Assembly: GCA_016930255.1 (NCBI GenBank)
Contig: JAFGHB010000074.1
Coordinates: 1-59,969, forward strand
Length of the DNA stretch: 59,969 bases
Reading direction: 5' to 3'
Source of the DNA: Methanomicrobia archaeon
GTDB taxonomy: Archaea; Halobacteriota; Syntropharchaeia; Alkanophagales; Methanospirareceae
Made by a program: the position numbers and the translations under genes. The notes below the pieces were generated by a model. The model searched no databases. It worked only from the letters and a program-made list of their open reading frames with translations, and was not told where the DNA came from. Positions 7,819 through 16,406 of the stretch are shown here, one piece after another. How positions within the stretch are numbered: the stretch's first letter is position 1; each line of letters begins with the position of its first letter.

Positions 7819-10800
7819 GTGATAGGAAGAATGCAACGACAGCATGAACAAGCGGAAAAGCGAGCACGCAAAATCGGGATGAAGATTCCCGTACCGCCCC
7901 TCGGCGTAGAAATTGCTACGCTACTGTTCATCTTTCTCGGTGTGGAATCGCTCATTTCACTGCTGCTCGCTCCCGATAGATTGAACGCACAGGGCTATTT
8001 ACATATCGTTGCTCTTGCTGCGTTCCCCCTTGCCTACGGGATCTGGGCAGAGAAGAGATGGGGCTTTTATGCCACGCTTATCTTGATCGAACCTCTTCTG
8101 TTAATCTATCCATTCATCGTTGCCTTCAGCCCGTACTTTGGCATCGAATACAATTGGATATCCGTGCTCTCATTTGTCGCGGTGGGTTTGGCCGTTCTTC
8201 CTCTCCTCATCACAAACGAGCGCTATGCCGATTTGTTTAAAGGGACAAAATTGCAAATGGTCTTTGAAAAGCTCCCGTTTTTCAACGTGCTTTTCATTAT
8301 CTTCGGGCTTGCCCTCGTTATTAGAACGGTATTACCTTACGATACCGTCTTCAAAGATACCGTACGGTTCGCCTCTGATGATGCGGTATTTCATATGCGA
8401 TTGGTTGAGAACGCTTTATTCGGTGACCATTTTCCGTCTCGACCGTTCTTCGATGCCTATACCCTCTTCCCGCACGGAACGTATCTCCATTTTGCACCGC
8501 TCTTCGAGCAAATTATCATCTTCGCTACCTGGATTATTAGTCTTGGTGCACCGACGAAAGCGGTAATGGAAGCCGTCGGTGCATATTTCCCTGCTATACT
8601 TGGATCTTTGGTCGTTTTTCCCGTGTATATCATCGGCAAGGAGCTTTACAACAAATACGCGGGTTTTGTAGCTGCGGTATTAGTTGCAACGCTGCCGGGG
8701 CAGTTCCTCTCTCGTTCTATCATCGGGTTTACCGATCACCACGTTGCGGAAGCATTACTGAGCACCATACTGATGATGATTCTTATAATAGCGCTGAAAC
8801 GCGCGAAGGCTGATATATCTGAAGGAGATATGTTGAGTTGGTTCGAGAAAAAACCCAAAGAGTGGCTGAAGAGCAAGAACTCCCCCTTCCTCTGCTATAT
8901 CGCCCTGATTGTATTTCTCTTTTACGTGATACCGTGGGCGTGGTGGGTTTTTCTCGCGTTTATCCTCTTCCTTCTCGCACCGCTCATATTCACCGTCTGG
9001 AAAAAGCCTGATTCATATCTTCTTTACACCTGCTTAGCAGGTCTGGCTCTTGGATTTTATCTCCTCACCTGGTTTGCTGGGTTGGTCTTCATTTTCGTTA
9101 TCTTCGCATACGGCGTTATTCACTATACTATAAACGGCCTGCGTGGCGAGTCAAACGAATATATTTGCGTTACGCTCATTCCGGTATTCCTCATTGCGCT
9201 GCTGATGATCCTCCCGTTCTTCGGGCGCCCGTTCCCCTACGATATCCGGCATGTCGCTACGTTAAGCATGGGCATCATCGTTTTTTCCATTCCGCCCCTG
9301 TTCAAATACCTTACTACGAAAGTCGGATACCGACACGAGTTCGCAAGCGAAGAGCGCGGTAAAGCTGAGCCCAATAAGCCACAAACAAGTGGAACCGAGT
9401 ACGTGTGCCCGATCTGCGGTAAGAAATCAAAAACCGTTGGGATCGTAGAGCATATAAAACGGAAACATAGTAGTGAAGGTGAGTCAAAAAGCAACCGCAA
9501 AGTGATTAAACAATTCTTCGCTGACCATCCCGAGCTAAGCGCCGCTAAAAAATCAGGAATTGAGTCTATAAGTGGCTCGTCTCCGTTGGAAAAGATCGCC
9601 CACTACGAGTTCCTCTTACCTAGCCTTACGGTGCTCGTACTCTTTGTTCTGTCCTGGGTATTCTTCCCGTCAATATTAAACGCTTTCAACTGGTTCTCGC
9701 CCAGTGGCGTGCTCCTGACTATAGCGGAGAACCATCCAATGGACACGGAAACGGCCTGGATATGGTTTGGAATGCCGTTCTTCGTCTCACTCTTCGCCAT
9801 GGCACTCCTGGTTATAAACGTCGTGAAGCGAGACAGGTCGGAAGAGGTTTTGCTATTGGTGTGGAGCGTTATCATAATGATTTCAGTTGGAGGATTTGGG
9901 GTATTTGGCATTGAAACCATCGGAATGAATCGGTTCGCTTATTATTACACCGTCAATGCCGCGATCCTTACGGGATTCTTTGCTGCCGTTGCTTTTGACG
10001 CATTAACAGATATCGGCGAATCAGAAAAAAAAGAAGAATCTGCAGCAACCATTCAATCCGCTAAGAAGGGGGCAAAAGCGAAAAGCAGTGAGTCAACGCT
10101 TGATTTACGGCTTATCGTCTTTGCATTCGCCATCATGGCCATCGCCATCTTGGGCCTCATCCAGGTTGGCATTGAATCTCTCATTCCACTTGCTGGTATC
10201 GTCGCGATTTTCTTTGTCTGGATGCATGTGGCAAACACAAAGAAAGCGACTATAGAGAGACCACTCAGAAAAACGCTTGCCATCTTGCTCATTATGGTTA
10301 TTGTATTCTATCCGTTCCCCTTGAATGCCATTGCCAAGCCCTTTCCCTCTACCTCAAATCTACCGTTAAGTGCAGCTTACGCCATAAATACCGCCGAGCG
10401 GGGTATTGGCGCGGACGAAAACTGGTATGAAGCGCTGCGCTGGATGCGGAACAATACGCCAGAGCCCGGTGTTGATTATTATGGATTGTATGATGAACCT
10501 CCCCTAAATGACACCACTGGTGCCAGAGAGGATTATAACTACCCTTCATCAGCATATGGTGTCATGAGCTGGTGGGATTACGGCCACATGATCACTTGGA
10601 TTGCACATCGTATCCCAAACGCCAACCCGTTCCAGCAAGGTATCGGTAAGCCAATAGGAGAAGACCCTCCCGGAGCTAGCACGTTCTTTATATTAAACAC
10701 CGAAGAAGAGGCCAACGAGGTCGCCGACACACTCGGCGTACGATACGTGATCAGCGACTTCATGATGGCTGATATATGGAACGCCTACTACAACAAGTAC

Positions 10801-11709
10801 GGCGCGATGACCGTCTGGGCTGGTGACCCGGAACGGTACAGTAGCCTCTCGTACTATTATACCACGATGGAGGCACGGTTACATATGTTCGACGGTGCCC
10901 AAACCGATGTGAATGGCATGATCGTCCCCGCATTGGCTCACTATCGTCTGGTGCACGAAGCACCGACGTTTGTCCTCCCCATGATCATTATGGATGAGAA
11001 TACCGGAGCGATGTATTGGAGAAGTTTCTCCGCGGATTATAGTACAACCGCCACCCAAGCGCAGATTCTGCACGGGCATCTCTTCGATCTCCCCGTCGGC
11101 CCCTGGATCGAAGACCCCCTGAATGAGGAAGAGCTGCCTGAGATGTTAACGATGGCCTTTAATTCCTCTGGCATCCCGTTCTCTGAGCAGAGCACCGTGA
11201 GCAAGGTGAGTGAGGGCCAGTGGACGATCCGTGATGAGATCAACAATAACATATTCATCATTAACAAGGACGATGGTCAGTTGCAGGTTTATCTCTATGG
11301 AGTCAAGACCGGGCAGTCGAATGTCAAAGCATGGACGCCCGAATACATCCAGCCCGTGAGTTTCGTGAAAGTTTTTGAATACGTCGAGGGCGCACGAATA
11401 GAAGGGACTGCTTCTAATGGCTCTTTGATTACGATATCGACAGATATAACCACGAACTATGGAAGGACATTTACGTATGCTTTGGATACCACAGCCGCAG
11501 CTAATGACTCATATGAGTTTATCGTGCCGTATTCAACCGAAGGCCCTATGGATGGGGGTACGAATTTTGATGTCTCTGTCGCCCCGTACACACTAAAGGC
11601 AGGTCATTTCGAGAATGATACGATCGTATGGGATGTCGAGAAGGAGGTCCGAATCACCGAAGAAGAGGTTATAGATGGGAGAACGATACGAGTAGACCTC
11701 CTGGAGTGA
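7819..11709 (+). CDS. aglB: Oligosaccharyltransferase AglB (STT3 family) with zinc-finger insertion
   Basis: 1296 residues, longer than most archaeal AglB proteins. It transfers lipid-linked glycans to Asn-X-Ser/Thr sites on the outside of the membrane. The N-terminal half has about 13 membrane helices; the first external loop carries SDDAVFHMRLVENALF with the metal/substrate-binding acidic residues, and FTDHHVAEA follows. The catalytic signature WWDYG is at residues 918-922 (10570-10584), followed by a large soluble domain. Two additions are odd: a hydrophilic insertion around residues 505-590 holding a C2H2 zinc-finger pattern (C530, C533, H545, H550), and a lysine-rich loop near residues 735-755. 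The start is GTG at 7819, supported by AAGGAGG 8 nt upstream. It stands alone but is flanked by glycan-precursor genes. Confidence 0.93.
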   Translation: MIGRMQRQHEQAEKRARKIGMKIPVPPLGVEIATLLFIFLGVESLISLLLAPDRLNAQGYLHIVALAAFPLAYGIWAEKRWGFYATLILIEPLLLIYPFIVAFSPYFGIEYNWISVLSFVAVGLAVLPLLITNERYADLFKGTKLQMVFEKLPFFNVLFIIFGLALVIRTVLPYDTVFKDTVRFASDDAVFHMRLVENALFGDHFPSRPFFDAYTLFPHGTYLHFAPLFEQIIIFATWIISLGAPTKAVMEAVGAYFPAILGSLVVFPVYIIGKELYNKYAGFVAAVLVATLPGQFLSRSIIGFTDHHVAEALLSTILMMILIIALKRAKADISEGDMLSWFEKKPKEWLKSKNSPFLCYIALIVFLFYVIPWAWWVFLAFILFLLAPLIFTVWKKPDSYLLYTCLAGLALGFYLLTWFAGLVFIFVIFAYGVIHYTINGLRGESNEYICVTLIPVFLIALLMILPFFGRPFPYDIRHVATLSMGIIVFSIPPLFKYLTTKVGYRHEFASEERGKAEPNKPQTSGTEYVCPICGKKSKTVGIVEHIKRKHSSEGESKSNRKVIKQFFADHPELSAAKKSGIESISGSSPLEKIAHYEFLLPSLTVLVLFVLSWVFFPSILNAFNWFSPSGVLLTIAENHPMDTETAWIWFGMPFFVSLFAMALLVINVVKRDRSEEVLLLVWSVIIMISVGGFGVFGIETIGMNRFAYYYTVNAAILTGFFAAVAFDALTDIGESEKKEESAATIQSAKKGAKAKSSESTLDLRLIVFAFAIMAIAILGLIQVGIESLIPLAGIVAIFFVWMHVANTKKATIERPLRKTLAILLIMVIVFYPFPLNAIAKPFPSTSNLPLSAAYAINTAERGIGADENWYEALRWMRNNTPEPGVDYYGLYDEPPLNDTTGAREDYNYPSSAYGVMSWWDYGHMITWIAHRIPNANPFQQGIGKPIGEDPPGASTFFILNTEEEANEVADTLGVRYVISDFMMADIWNAYYNKYGAMTVWAGDPERYSSLSYYYTTMEARLHMFDGAQTDVNGMIVPALAHYRLVHEAPTFVLPMIIMDENTGAMYWRSFSADYSTTATQAQILHGHLFDLPVGPWIEDPLNEEELPEMLTMAFNSSGIPFSEQSTVSKVSEGQWTIRDEINNNIFIINKDDGQLQVYLYGVKTGQSNVKAWTPEYIQPVSFVKVFEYVEGARIEGTASNGSLITISTDITTNYGRTFTYALDTTAAANDSYEFIVPYSTEGPMDGGTNFDVSVAPYTLKAGHFENDTIVWDVEKEVRITEEEVIDGRTIRVDLLE

Positions 11710-12090
11710 ACTTTTCTATCGTTTTTCTTAACGGGTTTCCCCGTCACTCGTGGTTTATAGATGGAGTTAGTGATTATTTACACGCCTTTATTACTCCACC
11801 ATGCATGCTCATTGCTGCACCTGCGACAGCTCAATGTTGGTTTTCTGCCTTTTTGCACGTTTAAAGATCTTTTTTGCCCGTCTGCTCACACCGAGGTCAG
11901 TTTCCTATAGCTTTTTATAATATGACGACTTGGTAATAGTATAACACATCGTAGGAAGAATGAACATCCCTAGAATGGAAAGAGAGGGAAGGAAGGAAGA
12001 GAGTTATTGTACTTTGGGTTTCGTGACTTTCGGGACCGATAGCGAGAGCTTTAATTCCTTTTTCGTTCAGAGGTGATGATGAGATAAAAA
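11710..12090. other. Intergenic region before TFB, with aglB terminator and long TFB leader
   Basis: 381 bp without a convincing gene. T-rich tracts just after the aglB stop (about 11712-11740) can terminate aglB. CTTTTTATAATA at 11911-11922 is the best TATA-like sequence for TFB; if used, the leader would be about 140 nt and include a purine-rich GGAAGGAAGGAAGAGAG-like stretch near 11985-12003. A GAGGTG ribosome binding site lies at about 12070-12075. Confidence 0.45.
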
Positions 12091-12999
12091 ATGAGTGAGA
12101 GAATACGGAAATGTCCCGAATGTGGATCGAAAAGTATTGTGGTAGATTCTAAGCATGCTGAACTTTATTGTGCTGACTGTGGGGTGGTATTAGTCGAGGA
12201 TATCGTTGACCTCGGCCCCGAATGGCGTTCTTACGACGAAGAGCAAGCTGCTAAGAGGATACGTACCGGCCCACCTATGAGTTATCGGATACACGACAAG
12301 GGGTTGGGTACACCGATGCCTGGGCTGCCGGCACGCACGAAACGATTGCGAGGCATAAGCATCGACTCCAGTGATAAGACCCTTGCCCTCGCGCTCGTGG
12401 AGATCGACCGGATGGCGTGTGCACTGAAGTTGCCAAACAACATCAAGGAGGAGACGTCGGTATTGTACCGAAAGGCGATGAAGAAGAGTCTGATTAAGGG
12501 GCGGAGTATCGAGGAACTGGTCTCTGCGATGCTTTATATTACGTGCCGACGGTATGAAGTCCCGCGAACGCTCAAGGAGATCGCGGCGGTCTCAAGGAGT
12601 CCCCTGAAAAAGATACGAAGGGCATATATCTTCCTTATAAGGAAATTGGAGATAAAGCTCGCTCCGGCCGATCCTGCGCTTTACATCCCCCGCTTCTGCT
12701 CTAACCTTGGGTTGAGCGAGGAGATCCGGGAGCGTGCGATAGAAATACTGAAGGATGACAAGGGTACCGGCGTGGCGAAGGGCTGGGGGCCGATTGGTAC
12801 CGCCTCGGCCGCAATTTATATCGCGGCGATTTTAAGTGGCGAGAAGATAACGGAGAAGGAGATAGCCAAAGTCGCGGGCACCACGGAGATTACCATTCGG
12901 GATAGATACAAGGAGCTGGTGAACCGATTAAACATAGATATCCTTTCGCCATACGCGTCGCGAGAAGGGGGTAATCTTATGGGTCTGGGGATTACGTAA
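12091..12999 (+). CDS. tfb: Transcription initiation factor IIB (TFB)
   Basis: 302 residues with the full TFB plan. An N-terminal zinc ribbon (CPECG at 8-12, CADCG further on, about residue 28) docks RNA polymerase. The B-reader/linker region contains LGPEWRSYDEEQAAKR and RTGPP. Two cyclin-like repeats (about residues 105-200 and 205-300) bind TBP-DNA and the BRE. Length matches other archaeal TFBs. The ATG at 12091 is preceded by GAGGTGATGATGAG. Whether this is the housekeeping or an additional TFB paralog cannot be told from one window. Confidence 0.95.
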   Translation: MSERIRKCPECGSKSIVVDSKHAELYCADCGVVLVEDIVDLGPEWRSYDEEQAAKRIRTGPPMSYRIHDKGLGTPMPGLPARTKRLRGISIDSSDKTLALALVEIDRMACALKLPNNIKEETSVLYRKAMKKSLIKGRSIEELVSAMLYITCRRYEVPRTLKEIAAVSRSPLKKIRRAYIFLIRKLEIKLAPADPALYIPRFCSNLGLSEEIRERAIEILKDDKGTGVAKGWGPIGTASAAIYIAAILSGEKITEKEIAKVAGTTEITIRDRYKELVNRLNIDILSPYASREGGNLMGLGIT

Positions 13000-13126
13000 T
13001 TTTACTGCACTGCCTCTACAAGCAGTTAAGCCACCGACGAGTATGATTTTTGCCCTTTACACTGCGCATTCATTTCAGCCACATAGATGAGACGGATTGC
13101 TGAATTGAGGAACGAAACGGGGGGAG

Positions 13127-13642
13127 ATGAAAGCGATAATAAGTGTATTCGATAAGGCAGGAGTGGCAGAATTCGCAAAAGCCCTGCATGAGCAAGAAAT
13201 AGAGCTGCTCGCAACCGAAGGCACTGCACGGACGATTTCAGCAAGTGGAATGCCGGTAACCAGAGTTTCCGACTTCACGGGCTTTCCAGAGCTGCTCGGC
13301 GGGAAGGTGAAGACGTTACATCCTCGCATTCACGCTGGGATCGCAACCGGGGAAATAGGATTCGTGGTCGTGAATCTTATACCTCTAGACCTTGCATCCA
13401 CATCCAAAAAGCCGTTGGATAAGATGGACATTGGCGGTGTCGCTATGCTCCGTAACGGGATAAAGAACTTTGAGCACGTCGCGGTTATCGTAGATCCTTC
13501 ACGATATAATGAGATAATTGAAGAATTAAGACGGGAAGGAACAGTCACTCGCGACATGAAGCTGCGTTTAGCAAGGGACGCTTTGGAATACCTACGGGCC
13601 TACGATTCAAAGATCGCCGGGCTGTTAGAGCGGATGGAATAG
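13127..13642 (+). CDS. purH: Stand-alone IMP cyclohydrolase (PurH N-terminal, MGS-like domain)
   Basis: 171 residues matching only the MGS-like cyclohydrolase half of bifunctional PurH; the AICAR transformylase half is absent, as in several archaea that carry the two activities on separate proteins. Visible family motifs are ISVFDKAGVAEFA, ATEGTARTIS, KTLHPRIHAGI with the conserved Lys, and DIGGVAMLRNGIKN with the conserved Asp and Lys. The family's catalytic Tyr in NLYPF is Ile here (NLIPLD), a notable substitution. A GGGGGGAG run touches the ATG, which is unusually close for a ribosome binding site. The gene is convergent with the GT2 gene at 13662. It should close the last ring of IMP in purine synthesis. 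Confidence 0.8.
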   Translation: MKAIISVFDKAGVAEFAKALHEQEIELLATEGTARTISASGMPVTRVSDFTGFPELLGGKVKTLHPRIHAGIATGEIGFVVVNLIPLDLASTSKKPLDKMDIGGVAMLRNGIKNFEHVAVIVDPSRYNEIIEELRREGTVTRDMKLRLARDALEYLRAYDSKIAGLLERME

Positions 13643-13661
13643 TACGTCGATCGTTTCCTTT

Positions 13662-14558
13662 TTATTTTAATAGCCTCTCTTCGATCCTGTCCAATTTCTT
13701 CGTCAGATAATCGATAATGAGCCCGATAGAGATGAGTTGTATGGCGATCAAAATGAGAAAGGTCGTAAGAAGGGGGTAATACTCGTGCGTTAATCCGCCG
13801 AACGTGATTTGTTCGTAAACGGCGATTGAACCCGTTATCAATCCTACCACAATAAAAAAGAACGAAGGGAGCATAATCATCTTTGCGAGCAGTGAGGTCT
13901 CAGAAAATGCCACGGATAGCAACGCCGCGAACATTTTGTAGCCGTCCCGGATTGGTCGTAATTTTGATTTCCCCACGCGTTCCCGGTACTCAATGGGAAT
14001 TTCGACGATTTTATAGCCGTGCTTCGCCGCTCGCACCGTCATCTTCGTCTCGAATTCTAAACTCTTCGCATTGACGTTCAATTTGTCAAACATCTCCCGC
14101 CTGAATGCTCTGAATCCCGTCTGGCTATCGGTGATCGTCATACAACTTATATACGCAGCGAGAAAGGAGAAGATGTGATTTCCCAGTTTATTTAACAACG
14201 GCATGTTCCGCACATCTCTGAGCCGCGAGCCCAGGACTAAATCCGCGCCCTTTTCAATCTCCGCTATACAATCGGGTACATATTTCGCCGGATAAGTGTA
14301 ATCAGCATCGGTGAAGATAACAATGTCGCCCGTTGCGTGTTCGACACCTGTTCGTAATGCAGCAACTTTCCCTCTGTTCGTCTCGTGTTTGTACAATTTA
14401 ACGTCATCATAGCTCGCTGCCACCTCAAAGGTCCGATCTGAAGAGCCGTCATCAACGACGATTATCTCGTCAACTTTATCCGAATATTCATCAATGACTA
14501 AGGGTAACCCCTTCTCTTCATTATACGCCGGAATTATCAGCGATGTTTTTAATCTCAT
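13662..14558 (-). CDS. GT2 polyprenyl-phosphate glycosyltransferase (AglJ/DPM1-like)
   Basis: 298 residues. The GT2 domain shows IIPAYNEEKG, DDG at 36-38 and the metal-binding DAD at 84-86, followed by SQTGFRAFRR and a VGKSKLRPIRDG segment typical of dolichol-phosphate sugar synthases. Two membrane helices close the protein (about residues 228-252 and 262-285). It likely transfers a sugar from a nucleotide donor to a polyprenyl phosphate at the inner membrane face, the first step in AglB-type glycan assembly. It is the last gene of the ugd-galU-uxs operon, so the donor may be one of the UDP sugars made there (inference). Confidence 0.85.
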   Translation of the reverse strand: MRLKTSLIIPAYNEEKGLPLVIDEYSDKVDEIIVVDDGSSDRTFEVAASYDDVKLYKHETNRGKVAALRTGVEHATGDIVIFTDADYTYPAKYVPDCIAEIEKGADLVLGSRLRDVRNMPLLNKLGNHIFSFLAAYISCMTITDSQTGFRAFRREMFDKLNVNAKSLEFETKMTVRAAKHGYKIVEIPIEYRERVGKSKLRPIRDGYKMFAALLSVAFSETSLLAKMIMLPSFFFIVVGLITGSIAVYEQITFGGLTHEYYPLLTTFLILIAIQLISIGLIIDYLTKKLDRIEERLLK

Positions 14559-14567
14559 TTCTTCTCT

Positions 14568-15572
14568 TTATTTAAAATACCGGATCGTCCGTTCTAACCC
14601 GTCCCTCAATTCTATCTTGGGCTCCCAACGTAAAATCTCTTTTGCTTTTGATATGTTGGGTTTCCTTCGCGGCGGGTCGTCTTTTGGCAACGGATAGAAG
14701 TGCAGCTCCGAAGACGATTCTGTGAGCTCTTTTATCACGCTCGCAAGGTCTAAAATGGTCATCTCTTCTTCGCTCCCGATGTTTACGATCGCCCCTTCTG
14801 CATCGTCTAAGAACGCAAGTCTGAGCAGCCCCTCTACCTGATCGGTAACGTAACAGAAGCTCCGTGTTTGTGTTCCGTCCCCGAAAATAGTAAGCGGCTT
14901 ATCGCCCAATGCCTGCTCGATGAATCGGGGAATGACCCGCCCGTAAACTCCCTCTGCCCTCATCCTCGGGCCGTAGGTATTAAAGATTCGTGCTATTCGT
15001 GTATCTAAACCATGCTGCATCCTGTATGCAATCACATACGATTCTCCACAGCGTTTTGCCTCATCGTAGCAGCTTCTCGGCCCTATTGGATTTACATTGC
15101 CGCGATACTCTTCTGACGTCGGTATCTCTGTCTCTGGAGGCGCACCATAGATCTCGGATGTCGAAGTGTAAAGGAACCGTGCTCCATGCTTCTTCGCTAT
15201 ACCCAGAGCGATCCATATTCCCAGGGTGTTCGCCTTTAAAATCTGGATAGGGTATTGCTCGAACTCAAAAGGAGACGCCCTACTTGCAAGATGCATGACG
15301 ATGTCCAGTGGTTCATCGAAGAAAATAGGTTGTGCGATGTCATGCTGGACGAACCTGAAATTATCCTTGTCCAGCAGATGTGATATATTGACTTTCAAGC
15401 CGCTGACGAGATTGTCCAGACAAATGACGCTCGCTCCCTCCTCTACAAGCGTTTCAGAAATCCAGGAGCCTAAAAAGCCTGCTCCTCCGGTAACCAAGAC
15501 GCGCTTGCCTTCAATATCTTCGCTTATAGTGCCGAGATCTTTATGTATTTCTTCGATCTCTTTTGTCTCCAT
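14568..15572 (-). CDS. UDP-glucuronate decarboxylase (UDP-xylose synthase)-like
   Basis: 334 residues of the extended SDR family. An N-terminal tail of about 22 residues precedes the Rossmann motif GGAGFLGS. HLASRASPFEF, STSEIYG, NPIGPRSCYDEAKR and ARIFNTYGPRM are characteristic of UXS enzymes, which oxidise and decarboxylate UDP-GlcA to UDP-xylose with tightly bound NAD. The catalytic Tyr-Lys pair lies in the YDEAK motif near residue 168. The gene follows galU by 12 nt and ugd lies upstream, so substrate supply is encoded in the same operon. A C4-epimerase reaction is less likely given the UXS-specific motifs. Confidence 0.85.
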   Translation of the reverse strand: METKEIEEIHKDLGTISEDIEGKRVLVTGGAGFLGSWISETLVEEGASVICLDNLVSGLKVNISHLLDKDNFRFVQHDIAQPIFFDEPLDIVMHLASRASPFEFEQYPIQILKANTLGIWIALGIAKKHGARFLYTSTSEIYGAPPETEIPTSEEYRGNVNPIGPRSCYDEAKRCGESYVIAYRMQHGLDTRIARIFNTYGPRMRAEGVYGRVIPRFIEQALGDKPLTIFGDGTQTRSFCYVTDQVEGLLRLAFLDDAEGAIVNIGSEEEMTILDLASVIKELTESSSELHFYPLPKDDPPRRKPNISKAKEILRWEPKIELRDGLERTIRYFK

Positions 15573-15584
15573 CTTTAGCCACCT

Positions 15585-16406
15585 TTAATGAATGCCTGCA
15601 ATGAAACTTTTGAGCGCTTCTTTAAATCGTTCATCTCCTAAAGAAAGTTCAATATTCGACTTTATCCAGTCAAGCTTGTTCCCGATGTCATATCTCCTGC
15701 CCCCGTAGACGTAAGCGTATATCTTCTCGCTCGTGAGACGTAACGCATCGGTAAGTTGGATTTCATTCCCTTTCCCTGGCGGCGTCTGCTCAAGTGCATC
15801 AAAAATCGCGGGGGTCAAGATATACCTACCCAGGATTCCCAAATTTGAGGGCGCCTCTTCGGGCGAAGGTTTCTCCACTAAATCCTCAACGAGGTACGTA
15901 TCTCCCTCAATCTCCTTTCCTTTTATTATCCCATAGCTGCTCAGTTTCTCTTTTGGCACCTCTTCAACAGCAATAATCGCAGCCTTAAATTCCTCGTATT
16001 TCTCGATTAACTCCGCGGTACACGCGGGGATTGTAATCGTATCGCCTAAAAGCAGAGCAAACGCCTCGTCACCTACAAAACTCTTCGCGTGGTAAACCGC
16101 ATCTCCCAGCCCACGAGGCTCCTTCTGCCGCGTATAAAAGAGATTGACTCCTTTCATCAGCTCGTCGATCTCGTCTAAAAACTTGTTGTTCAGTTCGCTT
16201 TTACCAAAATGATCCTCTATCGCCCTTTTACCCTTCCCCGTTACAATCAGGATATCAGTTATCCCTGACGCTATCGCTTCTTCCACCACGTATTGTATAA
16301 CGGGCTTATCAACGACAGGAAGCATCTCCTTGGGCTGTGCTTTCGTTGCGGGTAAAAATCGTGTTCCTAAACCCGCTGCCGGGATAACCGCCTTTTTTAT
16401 CCTCAT
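15585..16406 (-). CDS. galU: UTP-glucose-1-phosphate uridylyltransferase
   Basis: 273 residues. The nucleotidyltransferase signature AAGLGTRFLPATKAQPKEML is at the N-terminus, with GLGDAVYHAKSFVGDEAF and VEDLVEKP further on, all as in bacterial-type GalU. It forms UDP-glucose from glucose 1-phosphate and UTP. The longest frame begins at a GTG at 16415, but the ATG at 16406 forms a TGATG overlap with the ugd stop and gives the standard N-terminus, so I chose it. The order ugd-galU-uxs makes a linear pathway glucose-1-P to UDP-Glc to UDP-GlcA to UDP-Xyl. Confidence 0.93.
   Translation of the reverse strand: MRIKKAVIPAAGLGTRFLPATKAQPKEMLPVVDKPVIQYVVEEAIASGITDILIVTGKGKRAIEDHFGKSELNNKFLDEIDELMKGVNLFYTRQKEPRGLGDAVYHAKSFVGDEAFALLLGDTITIPACTAELIEKYEEFKAAIIAVEEVPKEKLSSYGIIKGKEIEGDTYLVEDLVEKPSPEEAPSNLGILGRYILTPAIFDALEQTPPGKGNEIQLTDALRLTSEKIYAYVYGGRRYDIGNKLDWIKSNIELSLGDERFKEALKSFIAGIH

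Noticed and set aside
12060-12090. C/D-box small RNA before TFB, from a TGATGATGA-like string
   Set aside because: The string overlaps the probable ribosome binding site, and no matching D box or guide layout is visible.
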